From NCBI GenBank assembly GCA_013813125.1, contig JACCSH010000116.1, positions 1 to 21,410 of the forward strand: a DNA stretch of 21,410 nucleotides, read 5' to 3'. The DNA comes from Nocardioidaceae bacterium. Its GTDB lineage: Bacteria > Actinomycetota > Actinomycetes > Propionibacteriales > Nocardioidaceae. The notes under the pieces were generated by a model. The model saw only the letters and a program-made list of their open reading frames with translations. It ran no database searches and was not told the origin of the DNA. Shown one piece after another: positions 8,901-15,345 of this stretch. A program made the position numbers and the translations under genes. Position 1 is the stretch's first letter; each line of letters opens with the position of its first letter.

Positions 8901-10760
8901 GAAGTCATAGATCCAGGCGACCCCAGTGGTCCGGTCGATCTGGTAGGGGCGCTCGTCCACGACCTCGACGCCCATCGCCGACAGGACCGGCAGCACATCG
9001 GACAGGCTGAGCGGTCCACCGGTACGGAACAACTTGACCCGTGCCTCGCTGTCTGCTGCGTCGAAGGGCTCATACAGTGACAGGGCGATCGGTGCATCAC
9101 CCAGCCGTTCCAGTCGACGCACGTCTGCGGCAGCGACCCGGGGTAGGAAGTCCTCCCGGTAAGCCCCGGGAAACGCGTCTGCGTAGACCCTGGCAAGGCG
9201 TGTGCCGTTGCCTTCGCCGAACTCCTCGGTAAGGGCGACCGCGAACTCATCGGCCCAGGATCGGGTGGCCTCGGCGAACTGCTCCTCGAGAGCGGCCTCG
9301 TCGAAGTCGGCCAACGTCTTACCGGGCGCCGACCGCGCCACGAAGTGCAGACGGGCGAGAACCGACTCACTCACCCGAGCGGTGTAGTCGACGGACTCGG
9401 CGCGAATCGTCTCTTTGAGAATCCGCTGCATCCGCTCGCGGACACTCGTGGTGTAGCGGTCACGCGGAAGGTAGACGAGACACGAGAGGTAGCGCCCGTA
9501 GGTGTCGCGACGGACGAAGAGCCGCAGCTGCCGGCGCTCGCGCAGATGCAGAACGGCGCGTGCCACCGGCAGCAGCTCATCAACCGAAGTCTGGAACAAC
9601 TCGTCGCGCGGGTAGGTCTCCAGGATGTCCATGAGAGCTTTGCCGCTGTGGCTGAGTGGCGAGAACCCCGAGCGTTCGAGCAGCTGGGCAGCCTTGTCGC
9701 GAAGGACCGGGATGCGCGTCAGACTCTCGGTGTACGCCGCTGAGCTGAACAGGCCCAAGAAGCGCCGCTCACTGCAGACCTCACCGGACTCGTCGAAGCA
9801 CTTCACGCCGACGTAGTCGAGATAGACGGGACGGTGCACGGTCGATCGTGAGTTCGCTTTTGTGATGATCAACAGGGTCTTCTCGCGGGCCTTGGCCCTC
9901 CCCTCGGGGGGGAGTTTTCCGTACGAAGCCGACATGTCTTGGTCAGCACGCAGAATTCCGAGGCCGGTGCCCGGAATGGCGCGGAGCACGTCCTCGCCTT
10001 CGACAGTCTGCAGTTGATACTCGCGGTAGCCGAGGAACGTGAAGTGATCGGCGGCGAGCCAATCCAGGAGCGCCCGCCCTTCAGCGACTTCGGCGACCGG
10101 CAGGGGAGGCGGCTCAGCCTCGAGGTCTGCCACGATCTGGCGCGCCTGTTCGCGCATCTTGGTCCAGTCTTCGACCGCCTCACGCACGTCGCGGAGCACC
10201 CGGAGCAGCGTCTGCTCGATGTGCTCGAGCTCAGCGGGATCGGCCTGGTCGATTTCGATGTGCATCCAGGACTCGCGGACGAGGTCCGTCGCATTGTCCG
10301 CCTCGACGCCGTCGCCGTCAGAGAGCCCGTTCAACTGGCCGGTCACGTCCCGGCGCACGAGCAGCTGGGGATGGATGACCACATGGATCGAGCGGTCCTC
10401 GGCTGTGAGGGCCATGGTGACGGAGTCGACCAGGAACGGCATGTCGTCGGTGACGACCTCGATGACGCTGTGCCCGTCTGCCGACCATTCGCTGTCGTCG
10501 ATGGACGGGGTGAACACCCGTACTACGGCGGTGCCCTGAGGTCGCGTCGTCGCAAGGAGGTAATGGCTGACGGCCGCGCCGTAGATGTCGATGCCGCTTC
10601 GGCCGAGGATGTCCTCGGGAGGCACGTGGTGGTAGTAGAGCTTGAGCAGGTCGCTCACGTGACCGCGATCCACCCGTGCTCCCCGCTTGCGCTGGTCAGC
10701 GATCTTGAGCGCGTCGACGATCAACTGGTCCTTGGCGTCTTCAAGCCTGCTGCTGTGCAT
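5901..10760 (-). CDS. gdh: NAD-specific glutamate dehydrogenase, large (180-kDa) class
   Basis: Oxidatively deaminates L-glutamate to 2-oxoglutarate with NAD+, feeding amino-acid carbon into the TCA cycle; cytoplasmic. 1619 residues from ATG 10760, the size of the bacterial GDH large class (Bac_GDH). The substrate-binding/catalytic block is near residues 815-860 (GGLRWSDRRDDFRTEVLG, followed by KAQMVKNAVIVPVGAKGG), and the later block GIGDMSGDVFGNGMLLS is equally typical. The long N-terminal part before it is the regulatory, ACT-like region of this class; C-terminal helical domain at the end. The frame is open upstream to a TTG at 10850, but MHSSRLEDAKDQLI looks like the natural N-terminus; its Shine-Dalgarno is weak (AGG about 10 nt upstream). 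Long antisense open frames over this gene are composition artefacts. 111 nt after the tryptophan dioxygenase gene. Confidence 0.96.
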   Translation of the reverse strand: MHSSRLEDAKDQLIVDALKIADQRKRGARVDRGHVSDLLKLYYHHVPPEDILGRSGIDIYGAAVSHYLLATTRPQGTAVVRVFTPSIDDSEWSADGHSVIEVVTDDMPFLVDSVTMALTAEDRSIHVVIHPQLLVRRDVTGQLNGLSDGDGVEADNATDLVRESWMHIEIDQADPAELEHIEQTLLRVLRDVREAVEDWTKMREQARQIVADLEAEPPPLPVAEVAEGRALLDWLAADHFTFLGYREYQLQTVEGEDVLRAIPGTGLGILRADQDMSASYGKLPPEGRAKAREKTLLIITKANSRSTVHRPVYLDYVGVKCFDESGEVCSERRFLGLFSSAAYTESLTRIPVLRDKAAQLLERSGFSPLSHSGKALMDILETYPRDELFQTSVDELLPVARAVLHLRERRQLRLFVRRDTYGRYLSCLVYLPRDRYTTSVRERMQRILKETIRAESVDYTARVSESVLARLHFVARSAPGKTLADFDEAALEEQFAEATRSWADEFAVALTEEFGEGNGTRLARVYADAFPGAYREDFLPRVAAADVRRLERLGDAPIALSLYEPFDAADSEARVKLFRTGGPLSLSDVLPVLSAMGVEVVDERPYQIDRTTGVAWIYDFGLRRSSPMPEGARSLFQSAFMAVWSGKAESDGFSALVLEGGIDWRQVSILRAYAKYFRQGGLPYSQDYIELALRANVPLARLLVDLFVARFEPGKSPAADEPRRSHRMEALEREIVESLDSVASLDHDRILRSYLSAIKATLRTNFFQPDADGEFKSYISFKLEPEAVPDLPAPRPQFEVFVYSPRVEGVHMRFGAVARGGLRWSDRRDDFRTEVLGLVKAQMVKNAVIVPVGAKGGFYCKQLPDPAADRDAWLAEGVACYKTFISGLLDITDNLAAGEPVPPAHVVRHDSDDSYLVVAADKGTATFSDIANGLAKEYGFWLGDAFASGGSVGYDHKAMGITARGAWVAVQRHFRERGIDCQSEDFTCVGIGDMSGDVFGNGMLLSEHTGLVAAFDHRHIFLDPSPDRSRSYAERRRLFELPRSSWADYDTSLISNGGGVFPRTLKSIPMTPEVAEVLGLESSVSAMTPAELMKAILQAPVDLLWNGGIGTYVKAVNEIHAEVGDKANDAIRVNGQDLRCHAVGEGGNLGVTQRGRIEYAQNGGRINTDFIDNSAGVDTSDHEVNIKILLDRVMTAGDLTEKQRNSLLASMTDEVAELVLADNYGQNLALASAVAGAKPLMHVHESWIRRLERKGLVDRQIEFLPSVKEFAARQAAGLALTAPELSVLLAYTKIVLSVELLSTDLPDDPFMRGQLYRYFPSKMRTVYRAQMEEHPLRREIIVTQIVNDMINSAGITFFHRLSQETSATAEELARAHLVCQSIYGSGQLVQQINELDNVVSADVQTEMRLAVRALIERASRWMVNHRRPPLDSEATAEHFGGEIQRVLPALPGLLVGVQADDFKAQRDQLMDRGVAEDLATKVAILPFAYAALEIVEIAKRDGLDAVEVAEVHATLAERLGLSQFAAKIAALPRDDRWQTMARASLRDDFHAVHAELTAQVLAAAKPDEPAEGQVAEWEVGDSVVVSRATATLEEILADDEADLARLSVGLRVIRSMVTS

Positions 10761-10836
10761 GCGCGAGATACCTGCTCTTGCCGCGGGCGTCACGGCGCCG
10801 AAACGCCGCAGCCACACGCCGATGTGTGGCAATACG

Positions 10837-10842
10837 ACCCTA
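10837..10842 (-). promoter_or_regulatory. Possible -10 box for the glutamate dehydrogenase gene
   Basis: In the 111-nt gap between the dioxygenase stop and the GDH start, TAGGGT on the minus strand fits TANNNT and would give a leader of roughly 70 nt. No good -35 is seen; the region upstream is a polypyrimidine run on this strand. Weak evidence. Confidence 0.25.
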
Positions 10843-10871
10843 GACCTCAAAGGAGAGGGAGGCGGAGGGGG

Positions 10872-11711
10872 TCAGAGCTCAGATCGCAGGTCCCAGAGAA
10901 GGGGGTAGTAGCGCAGCGGCAGTCGGCTGCGCAGATAGGCACCTCCGGCCGACCCACCGGTACCTGGTTTGGTGCCGATCACGCGCTCGACCATGGTGAC
11001 GTGGCGCGCCCGCCACCCAATGGCCAGCTCATCGTGCTGGATGAGCGCCTCAGCGAGCTCCCAGACGTCGAAGTAGCGATCCCGGTCCTGTGCCGCCGCC
11101 AGCAGGGACTGGCGCACCTCTGCCTCTGACGAGACGCCCAGTCCACGGCAATCCAGGAAGGCCAGGAAGGCGTCCCATAACGTCGGCTCGTCGAGCCGCC
11201 GGTGCAGCCGTGCCGTCTCGTCCTTCGTCAACCCCTGGAAGCGGCGTACGAACGAGAGATCCTTGGCACCGGAGACGAACTCGAGCTCACGGAACTGCAC
11301 GGACTGGAAGCCGCTTGCCGGCGAGAGGTGCTGCCGAAAGGCGAGGAAGTCCTGTGGGGTCATGGTCTCGAGTACGTCGACCTGCTCGATCAGTACCCGC
11401 TCGATGACGTGTACCCGCGTGAGCAGGTGTTTGGCCAGCCACACCTGGTCGGCGAACATCGCCTCCCGAACCGCCTCGACCTCGTGCAGCAGCAGTTTGA
11501 ACCACAGCTCGTAAACCTGGTGGATGGTGATGAAGAGCAACTCGTCATGAGCAGGTGGCTCGGACTCCAGATGCTGCGAGGTCAAGAGCCGCTCGAGCTG
11601 CAGATAACTGCCGTACGTCAGCTTTGCGCTGCCGGACTCACCGAAGTTGGTGTCGACGCCTGACCACTCCCCGACGGTCGGGTCGACCGAGGCGTCCTTC
11701 CCGGCCTTCAT
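10872..11711 (-). CDS. kynA: Tryptophan 2,3-dioxygenase
   Basis: Heme enzyme that opens the indole ring of L-tryptophan with O2 to give N-formylkynurenine, the first step of the kynurenine pathway; soluble tetramer in the family. 279 residues, normal bacterial length. Diagnostic segments: LTYGSYLQLERLL (31-43), IHQVYELWFK (63-72) with distal His64, FR at 125-126 (Arg126 matches the substrate-carboxylate Arg of the Xanthomonas enzyme), SPASGFQSVQF (130-140), proximal heme ligand His237 in WRARH, and GTGGSAGGAYL (250-260). Start ATG 11711 has a modest Shine-Dalgarno-like GACGGA 7 nt upstream. No other kynurenine-pathway gene is in the window. Confidence 0.96.
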   Translation of the reverse strand: MKAGKDASVDPTVGEWSGVDTNFGESGSAKLTYGSYLQLERLLTSQHLESEPPAHDELLFITIHQVYELWFKLLLHEVEAVREAMFADQVWLAKHLLTRVHVIERVLIEQVDVLETMTPQDFLAFRQHLSPASGFQSVQFRELEFVSGAKDLSFVRRFQGLTKDETARLHRRLDEPTLWDAFLAFLDCRGLGVSSEAEVRQSLLAAAQDRDRYFDVWELAEALIQHDELAIGWRARHVTMVERVIGTKPGTGGSAGGAYLRSRLPLRYYPLLWDLRSEL

Positions 11712-11740
11712 GGCAAATTCCGTCGGGTGCTCACTTCTTC

Positions 11741-11746
11741 AGGCTA
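11741..11746 (-). promoter_or_regulatory. Possible -10 box for kynA
   Basis: TAGCCT on the minus strand in the 75-bp divergent gap between kynA and the DUF2505 gene. It would place the transcription start near 11734 with a short leader of about 23 nt containing GACGGA. No clear -35 hexamer. Confidence 0.3.
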
Positions 11747-11774
11747 CTGCCGATAGCGCTCTGCCTGGCGATGC

Positions 11775-11780
11775 AATGAT
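11775..11780 (+). promoter_or_regulatory. Possible -10 box of a leaderless DUF2505 promoter
   Basis: AATGAT (4 of 6 to TATAAT) ends 6 nt before the ATG at 11787 and no Shine-Dalgarno is present. No good -35. Weak on its own, but it repeats the arrangement at other genes in the window. Confidence 0.3.
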
Positions 11781-11786
11781 TTCGCC

Positions 11787-12281
11787 ATGGACGTGCGCGC
11801 CGAGATCAACTATTCGAACTCCTCGCCCGAGAGGGCTTTCGCGCTGAGCATGGACCCAGCGTTCCGCTCGGCGGTCTGCGAGGCGACGCATGCCACCTCC
11901 TATGACGTCGACATCCGCGAGGACGACTCCGGGGGCGCTTCCGTCACCATCACCCGCACAGTACCGGCAGACCTTCCCGACATCGCCAGGAAAATTATCG
12001 GAGACACCGTTGAGGTGATGCAGGTCGAGAATTGGAGTGCTCCGGGCCGCGATGGGCGGCGCACCGCCGAGCTCATCATCTCGATCAAGGGCCAACCGGC
12101 ACAGATGGTGGGATCGGTTTCGCTGGAGCCATTCGCAGACGGCTCTCGGATGCGCATTGTGGGGGATGTGAAGGTGCGCATTCCCTTTGTCGGCAGGAAG
12201 ATCGCGGCCGAACTGGCCAAGGCGATTGTCGCCGCCGCGGCTGCGGAGGAGCGCACCGGATTGTCCTGGCTCGGCCGCTAG
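11787..12281 (+). CDS. DUF2505 family protein
   Basis: 164-residue soluble protein of the actinobacterial DUF2505 family, which appears related to the START/SRPBCC fold (a beta-rich ligand-binding cup). Supporting segments: the N-terminal INYSNSSPERAFALSMDPAFR, a central alternating strand region with TITRTVPADLPDIARKIIG, and the C-terminal FVGRKIAAELAKAIVAAAAAE helix. No signal peptide or membrane span. Function is unknown; the ligand, if any, cannot be inferred. It is transcribed divergently from kynA and followed 10 nt later by a strong intrinsic terminator, so it is probably a single-gene unit. Confidence 0.85.
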   Translation: MDVRAEINYSNSSPERAFALSMDPAFRSAVCEATHATSYDVDIREDDSGGASVTITRTVPADLPDIARKIIGDTVEVMQVENWSAPGRDGRRTAELIISIKGQPAQMVGSVSLEPFADGSRMRIVGDVKVRIPFVGRKIAAELAKAIVAAAAAEERTGLSWLGR

Positions 12282-12291
12282 TGCCGATCAC

Positions 12292-12314
12292 ACCGGGCGC
12301 GTCGGCCCGGTTTT
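12292..12314 (+). terminator. Rho-independent terminator after the DUF2505 gene
   Basis: Perfect 7-bp GC-rich stem ACCGGGC (12292-12298) / GCCCGGT (12305-12311), 6-nt loop GCGTCG, followed by a short T run (TTTT, 12311-12314). Located 10 nt after the stop codon. Confidence 0.75.
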
Positions 12315-12342
12315 GTCGGCGGGCTCTGACACCGTTGTCCTC

Positions 12343-12537
12343 ATGGATGACCCAGCCGAGATCTTGATGGCCAGCGGAGTCGTGCGAGCCTGCCCGGACT
12401 GCATCGGTGAGCGTATTTTCGTGTCGACCGATGAGTGCGCTGGAGAGGCGTGTGAGTTCTGCTGCACCGAGTGCGGAGCCGCCATCTTGATCGACCCCGC
12501 GTTCGACTACTACGTCACCGTCAAGCGCGTCGCCTGA
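12343..12537 (+). CDS. Cysteine-rich mini-protein, zinc-ribbon-like
   Basis: 64 residues with seven cysteines: C17 and C20 (CPDC), C32, C37 and C40 (CEFC), C41 and C44 (CTEC). The two knuckles CPDC and CTECG spaced by about 20 residues resemble a zinc ribbon, so a zinc-binding or rubredoxin-like fold is likely. It lacks the acidic C-terminal tail of LysW carrier proteins, and no lysine or arginine biosynthesis gene is nearby, so a LysW role is not supported. The frame is open upstream into the preceding gene, but ATG 12343 is the first start beyond the terminator. No Shine-Dalgarno is visible. It converges on pruA with 67 nt between stops. Function unknown. Confidence 0.7.
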   Translation: MDDPAEILMASGVVRACPDCIGERIFVSTDECAGEACEFCCTECGAAILIDPAFDYYVTVKRVA

Positions 12538-12571
12538 TCTCCTGAAGCGGCTCGCACGTACTGCCGGCTAT

Positions 12572-12596
12572 GCGGCTGCCCTGGCAGAGCAGCCGC
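12572..12596. terminator. Inverted repeat between convergent genes, possible terminator
   Basis: GCGGCTG (12572-12578) and CAGCCGC (12590-12596) form a perfect 7-bp stem with an 11-nt loop in the gap between the mini-protein gene and pruA. There is no T tract on either side, so it may only assist Rho-dependent termination or be incidental. Confidence 0.35.
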
Positions 12597-12604
12597 TGGT
12601 TCAG

Positions 12605-14242
12605 CTAGTCGGATACCCCCATATGGGGGTACCGGTAGTCCCTCGCCGGAGCGAAAGTCTCCTTGATCGAGCGAGGCGACACCCAACGCTGCAGGTTGAG
12701 TGCCGAGCCAGCCTTGTCGTTGGTGCCGGACCCTCTCGCCCCTCCGAACGGCTGCTGGCCGACGACCGCGCCGGTCGGTTTGTCGTTGATGTAGAAGTTG
12801 CCCGCCGCAAATCGAAGGGCCTCCATCGACCAGCTGATCGCCTTGCGGTCCTGAGCGATGACGCACCCGGTGAGCGCGTACTGCGAGAACGACTCCAGCT
12901 GGGACACCGCAGCCTCGAACCTGTCGTCGTCATACACGTGCACGGCAAGGATCGGACCGAAGTACTCGGTGTCGAACATGACGTCGGTCGGGTCGTCGGC
13001 GTGTACGACGGTCGGACGAACGAAGTACCCCACCGAGTCATCGACCCTGCCTCCGGCGAGGACATCGAGGGTTCGCGACGCGTGTGCTGACTCGATTGCG
13101 GCCTTGTGCTTCTCGAACGCTCGCCGGTCGATCACCGCGCCCATGAAGTTGGACAGGTCGGTGACGTCTCCCACTGCCAGCGAGTCGACCTCGGCGAGGA
13201 AGTCGTCTCCCATCTTCTTCCAGACTGACCGGGCGATGTAGGCGCGTGACGCCGCCGAGCACTTCTGGCCCTGGTACTCGAATGCGCCGCGTGTCATCGC
13301 CGTCCGCACGACGTCGGGGTCGGCCGACGGATGAGCGATGACGAAGTCCTTGCCACCGGTCTCTCCGACGATTCGTGGGTAACCGCGATAGCCGCTGATG
13401 TTCTCGCCGACCGTCTGCCAAAGATGGCGGAAGGTAGCCGTCGACCCTGTGAAGTGGATACCGGCGAGGTCGGGATGAGACAGCGCCACGTCGGAAATGG
13501 CCGCCCCGTGCCCGGGAAGCATGTTGATCACACCTGGAGGCATTCCCGCTTGCTCCAACAGTCTCATCAAAAAGTGGGCCGAGAACTGTTGCGTCACGGA
13601 CGGCTTCCACAGCACCGTGTTCCCCATCAGGGCCGGCGCGGTCGGGAGGTTGCCCGCGATCGCGGTGAAGTTGAAGGGGGTGATGGCGTAGACGAAGCCC
13701 TCGAGCGGGCGGTGGTCCGTGCGGTTCCAGACCCCTTTGCCGTTGGCCATCGGCTGCTCCCCCAGAATCTGCCGGGCGAAGTGGACGTTGAACCGCCAAA
13801 AGTCGATCAGCTCGCAGGCCGAGTCGATCTCTGCCTGCCAGACAGTTTTGGACTGCCCGAGCATGGTCGCCGCGTTGAGCGTCTGGCGCCATGGACCGGC
13901 CAACAGCTCAGCGGCCTTCAAGAGGATGGCGGCCCGGTCGTCGAACGACATCGCCCGCCAAGCCGGTGCAGCATCGGCTGCTGCCGAAATCGCTGCCTCT
14001 GCATCGGCTGCCGTCGCTCCCCGAGTGACTCCGAGCACCTGCTGATGGTTATGAGGCTGCACAACGTCGAACGCCTCACCGCCGCCCCAGCGTTGCTCGC
14101 CGCCGACGGTCGCCTTGAGCTCCACCTGCTCCTTCTGAAGCTCAGCGAGGCGCTGTTCCAGCTCACTGCGCTCGAAACTGCCGAGGGCGTAGTCGAGGTT
14201 GGGCTCGTTGATCGGTGAGGGGACGGTCGAGATGGCATCCAT
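12605..14242 (-). CDS. pruA: L-glutamate gamma-semialdehyde (1-pyrroline-5-carboxylate) dehydrogenase
   Basis: Aldehyde dehydrogenase that oxidises glutamate-gamma-semialdehyde to glutamate with NAD+, the last step of proline and of arginine/ornithine breakdown. 545 residues, usual for the monofunctional actinobacterial enzyme. Seen: oxyanion Asn191 in ITPFNFTAIAGN, the cofactor-binding FTGSTATF (264-271), catalytic Glu294 in GETGGK, catalytic Cys328 in GQKCSAASR, and the C-terminal FGGARGSGTNDKAG. Start ATG 14242 (MDAISTVPSP) matches the family N-terminus; there is no Shine-Dalgarno. The proline dehydrogenase gene (putA/pruB) is not in the window. Its product is the substrate of the NAD-glutamate dehydrogenase encoded about 1.8 kb away, on the same strand but not in one operon. 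Confidence 0.97.
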   Translation of the reverse strand: MDAISTVPSPINEPNLDYALGSFERSELEQRLAELQKEQVELKATVGGEQRWGGGEAFDVVQPHNHQQVLGVTRGATAADAEAAISAAADAAPAWRAMSFDDRAAILLKAAELLAGPWRQTLNAATMLGQSKTVWQAEIDSACELIDFWRFNVHFARQILGEQPMANGKGVWNRTDHRPLEGFVYAITPFNFTAIAGNLPTAPALMGNTVLWKPSVTQQFSAHFLMRLLEQAGMPPGVINMLPGHGAAISDVALSHPDLAGIHFTGSTATFRHLWQTVGENISGYRGYPRIVGETGGKDFVIAHPSADPDVVRTAMTRGAFEYQGQKCSAASRAYIARSVWKKMGDDFLAEVDSLAVGDVTDLSNFMGAVIDRRAFEKHKAAIESAHASRTLDVLAGGRVDDSVGYFVRPTVVHADDPTDVMFDTEYFGPILAVHVYDDDRFEAAVSQLESFSQYALTGCVIAQDRKAISWSMEALRFAAGNFYINDKPTGAVVGQQPFGGARGSGTNDKAGSALNLQRWVSPRSIKETFAPARDYRYPHMGVSD

Positions 14243-14283
14243 GCAGTGAATCTTGCCACGCAGGACCTGGCTCGGCGAAGACG

Positions 14284-14305
14284 GAGAAACCCCGGCCGGA
14301 CGGGG
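14284..14305 (-). terminator. Putative rho-independent terminator after ku
   Basis: On the minus strand, CCCCG (14305-14301), 6-nt loop, CGGGG (14294-14290), then TTTCTC. It begins 6 nt after the ku stop codon. The stem is short but fully G/C, and the T tract is weak. Confidence 0.5.
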
Positions 14306-14310
14306 CGATG

Positions 14311-15282
14311 TCAGGCCGACTTCTTGGCGACCTTCTTGGCGGCGGGCTTCGCCGGGGCCTTAGCCGCGCTCCTTTTCGCGACCTTGCCGGCGGCTGGCTT
14401 CGAGTTCGAGGACGACCTGGTGCTGGTCGCCTTCTTCGGGGGACTGCTCTTGGACGCAGCCATCACGTCTGAGCCGGAGTCTGATGTCGTGCCGCTGCCC
14501 TCTCTGCGCTTCTTGGCCGCCTCCACGCTGGCCCGAAGGGCAGCCACCAGATCGACCACCTCTGCCGTTTCGATCTGCTCGCCGTCGTCGCTCTCGACCA
14601 TGGGCAGGCCCGACGCCTTCGCTTCCACCAGCTGCTCGAGCGCCTCGCGGTAGTCGTTGTGGTAGCGCTCTGGGTCGAACTCCCCGGTGAGTGTCGCGAT
14701 GTAGGACTCAGCCATGGCGCCCTCTTGCTTGCGTATCTCGATCGAGGCGTCAGGGACAGCGAACTCGCTGTCGCGGACCTCTCCCGGCCACAGCATGGTT
14801 TGCAGCACGAGGGCACCATCTCGCTCACGGAGCAGGGCGAGACTCTCTCGGGTCCGGATCGCCACCTTGACGAGCGCGCACTGGCCGGTCTTCGTCAGCG
14901 CATCGCGCAACAAGACATACGGCTTGGCCCCCACCCCGTCAGCGGCCAGATAGTAGGCCTTGGCGAAATAGATCGGGTCGATCTGCTCAGCCGGGATGAA
15001 CTCCAGGACCTCGATCGACTTGGCGCTTGGCAGCGGAAGGCTGGCGAAATCCTCGTCGGTGAGCACCACCATCCGTCCGTCGGGCAGCTCATAGCCCTTG
15101 CCGATGTCGGAGTACGGCACCTCTTCACCGTCGACCTCACAGACCCGCTTGTAGCGGATCCGCCCACCGTCGGCCTCGTGCACCTGACGGAAGGAGATGT
15201 CTTTCTCCTGGGTCGCGCTGTAGACCTTGATCGGGATGGTGACCATGCCGAAGGAGATCGTGCCCTTCCAGATCGCCTGCAT
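14311..15282 (-). CDS. ku: Non-homologous end-joining protein Ku
   Basis: Forms a homodimeric ring on DNA double-strand ends and recruits LigD in bacterial NHEJ. 323 residues beginning MQAIWKGTISFGMVTIPIKVYSAT, a hallmark Ku N-terminus, followed by the beta-barrel core (for example FIPAEQIDPIYFAKAYYL) and a C-terminal arm to about 259. Residues 260-323 are a low-complexity tail rich in Ser, then Lys/Ala/Pro (KVAKRSAAKAPAKPAAKK), resembling histone H1/HU-type tails seen in some actinobacterial Ku proteins and likely to bind DNA. Strong Shine-Dalgarno GGGAGG lies 4 nt before the ATG. No ligD gene is in the window. It is followed by its own terminator and lies 63 nt after the CpaE-like gene. Confidence 0.97.
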   Translation of the reverse strand: MQAIWKGTISFGMVTIPIKVYSATQEKDISFRQVHEADGGRIRYKRVCEVDGEEVPYSDIGKGYELPDGRMVVLTDEDFASLPLPSAKSIEVLEFIPAEQIDPIYFAKAYYLAADGVGAKPYVLLRDALTKTGQCALVKVAIRTRESLALLRERDGALVLQTMLWPGEVRDSEFAVPDASIEIRKQEGAMAESYIATLTGEFDPERYHNDYREALEQLVEAKASGLPMVESDDGEQIETAEVVDLVAALRASVEAAKKRREGSGTTSDSGSDVMAASKSSPPKKATSTRSSSNSKPAAGKVAKRSAAKAPAKPAAKKVAKKSA

Positions 15283-15312
15283 GAAACCTCCCGACGAAGC
15301 AGCCTGGGCCTT

Positions 15313-15318
15313 ACGGTA
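15313..15318 (-). promoter_or_regulatory. Possible -10 box for ku
   Basis: TACCGT on the minus strand fits TANNNT and would start transcription near 15306, giving a leader of about 24 nt that contains the GGGAGG ribosome-binding site (15287-15292). No convincing -35. Confidence 0.35.
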
Positions 15319-15345
15319 GCAAGCGCAACCAGATCTGCGGGGGCA

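Noticed and set aside
10849..10871. Purine-rich run (plus strand) between kynA and the glutamate dehydrogenase gene as a regulatory element
   Set aside because: No hairpin or symmetric structure; it could be simple composition bias, and nothing ties it to regulation.
5901..11129. Long plus-strand open frames (up to 580 codons) opposite the glutamate dehydrogenase and dioxygenase genes
   Set aside because: They are antisense to unmistakable genes, read as mirror images of GC-rich codons, and show no family motif or ribosome-binding site.
12343..12537. LysW-type amino-group carrier protein
   Set aside because: The acidic C-terminal EDWGE-type tail is absent and no LysX/ArgX partner gene is in the window.
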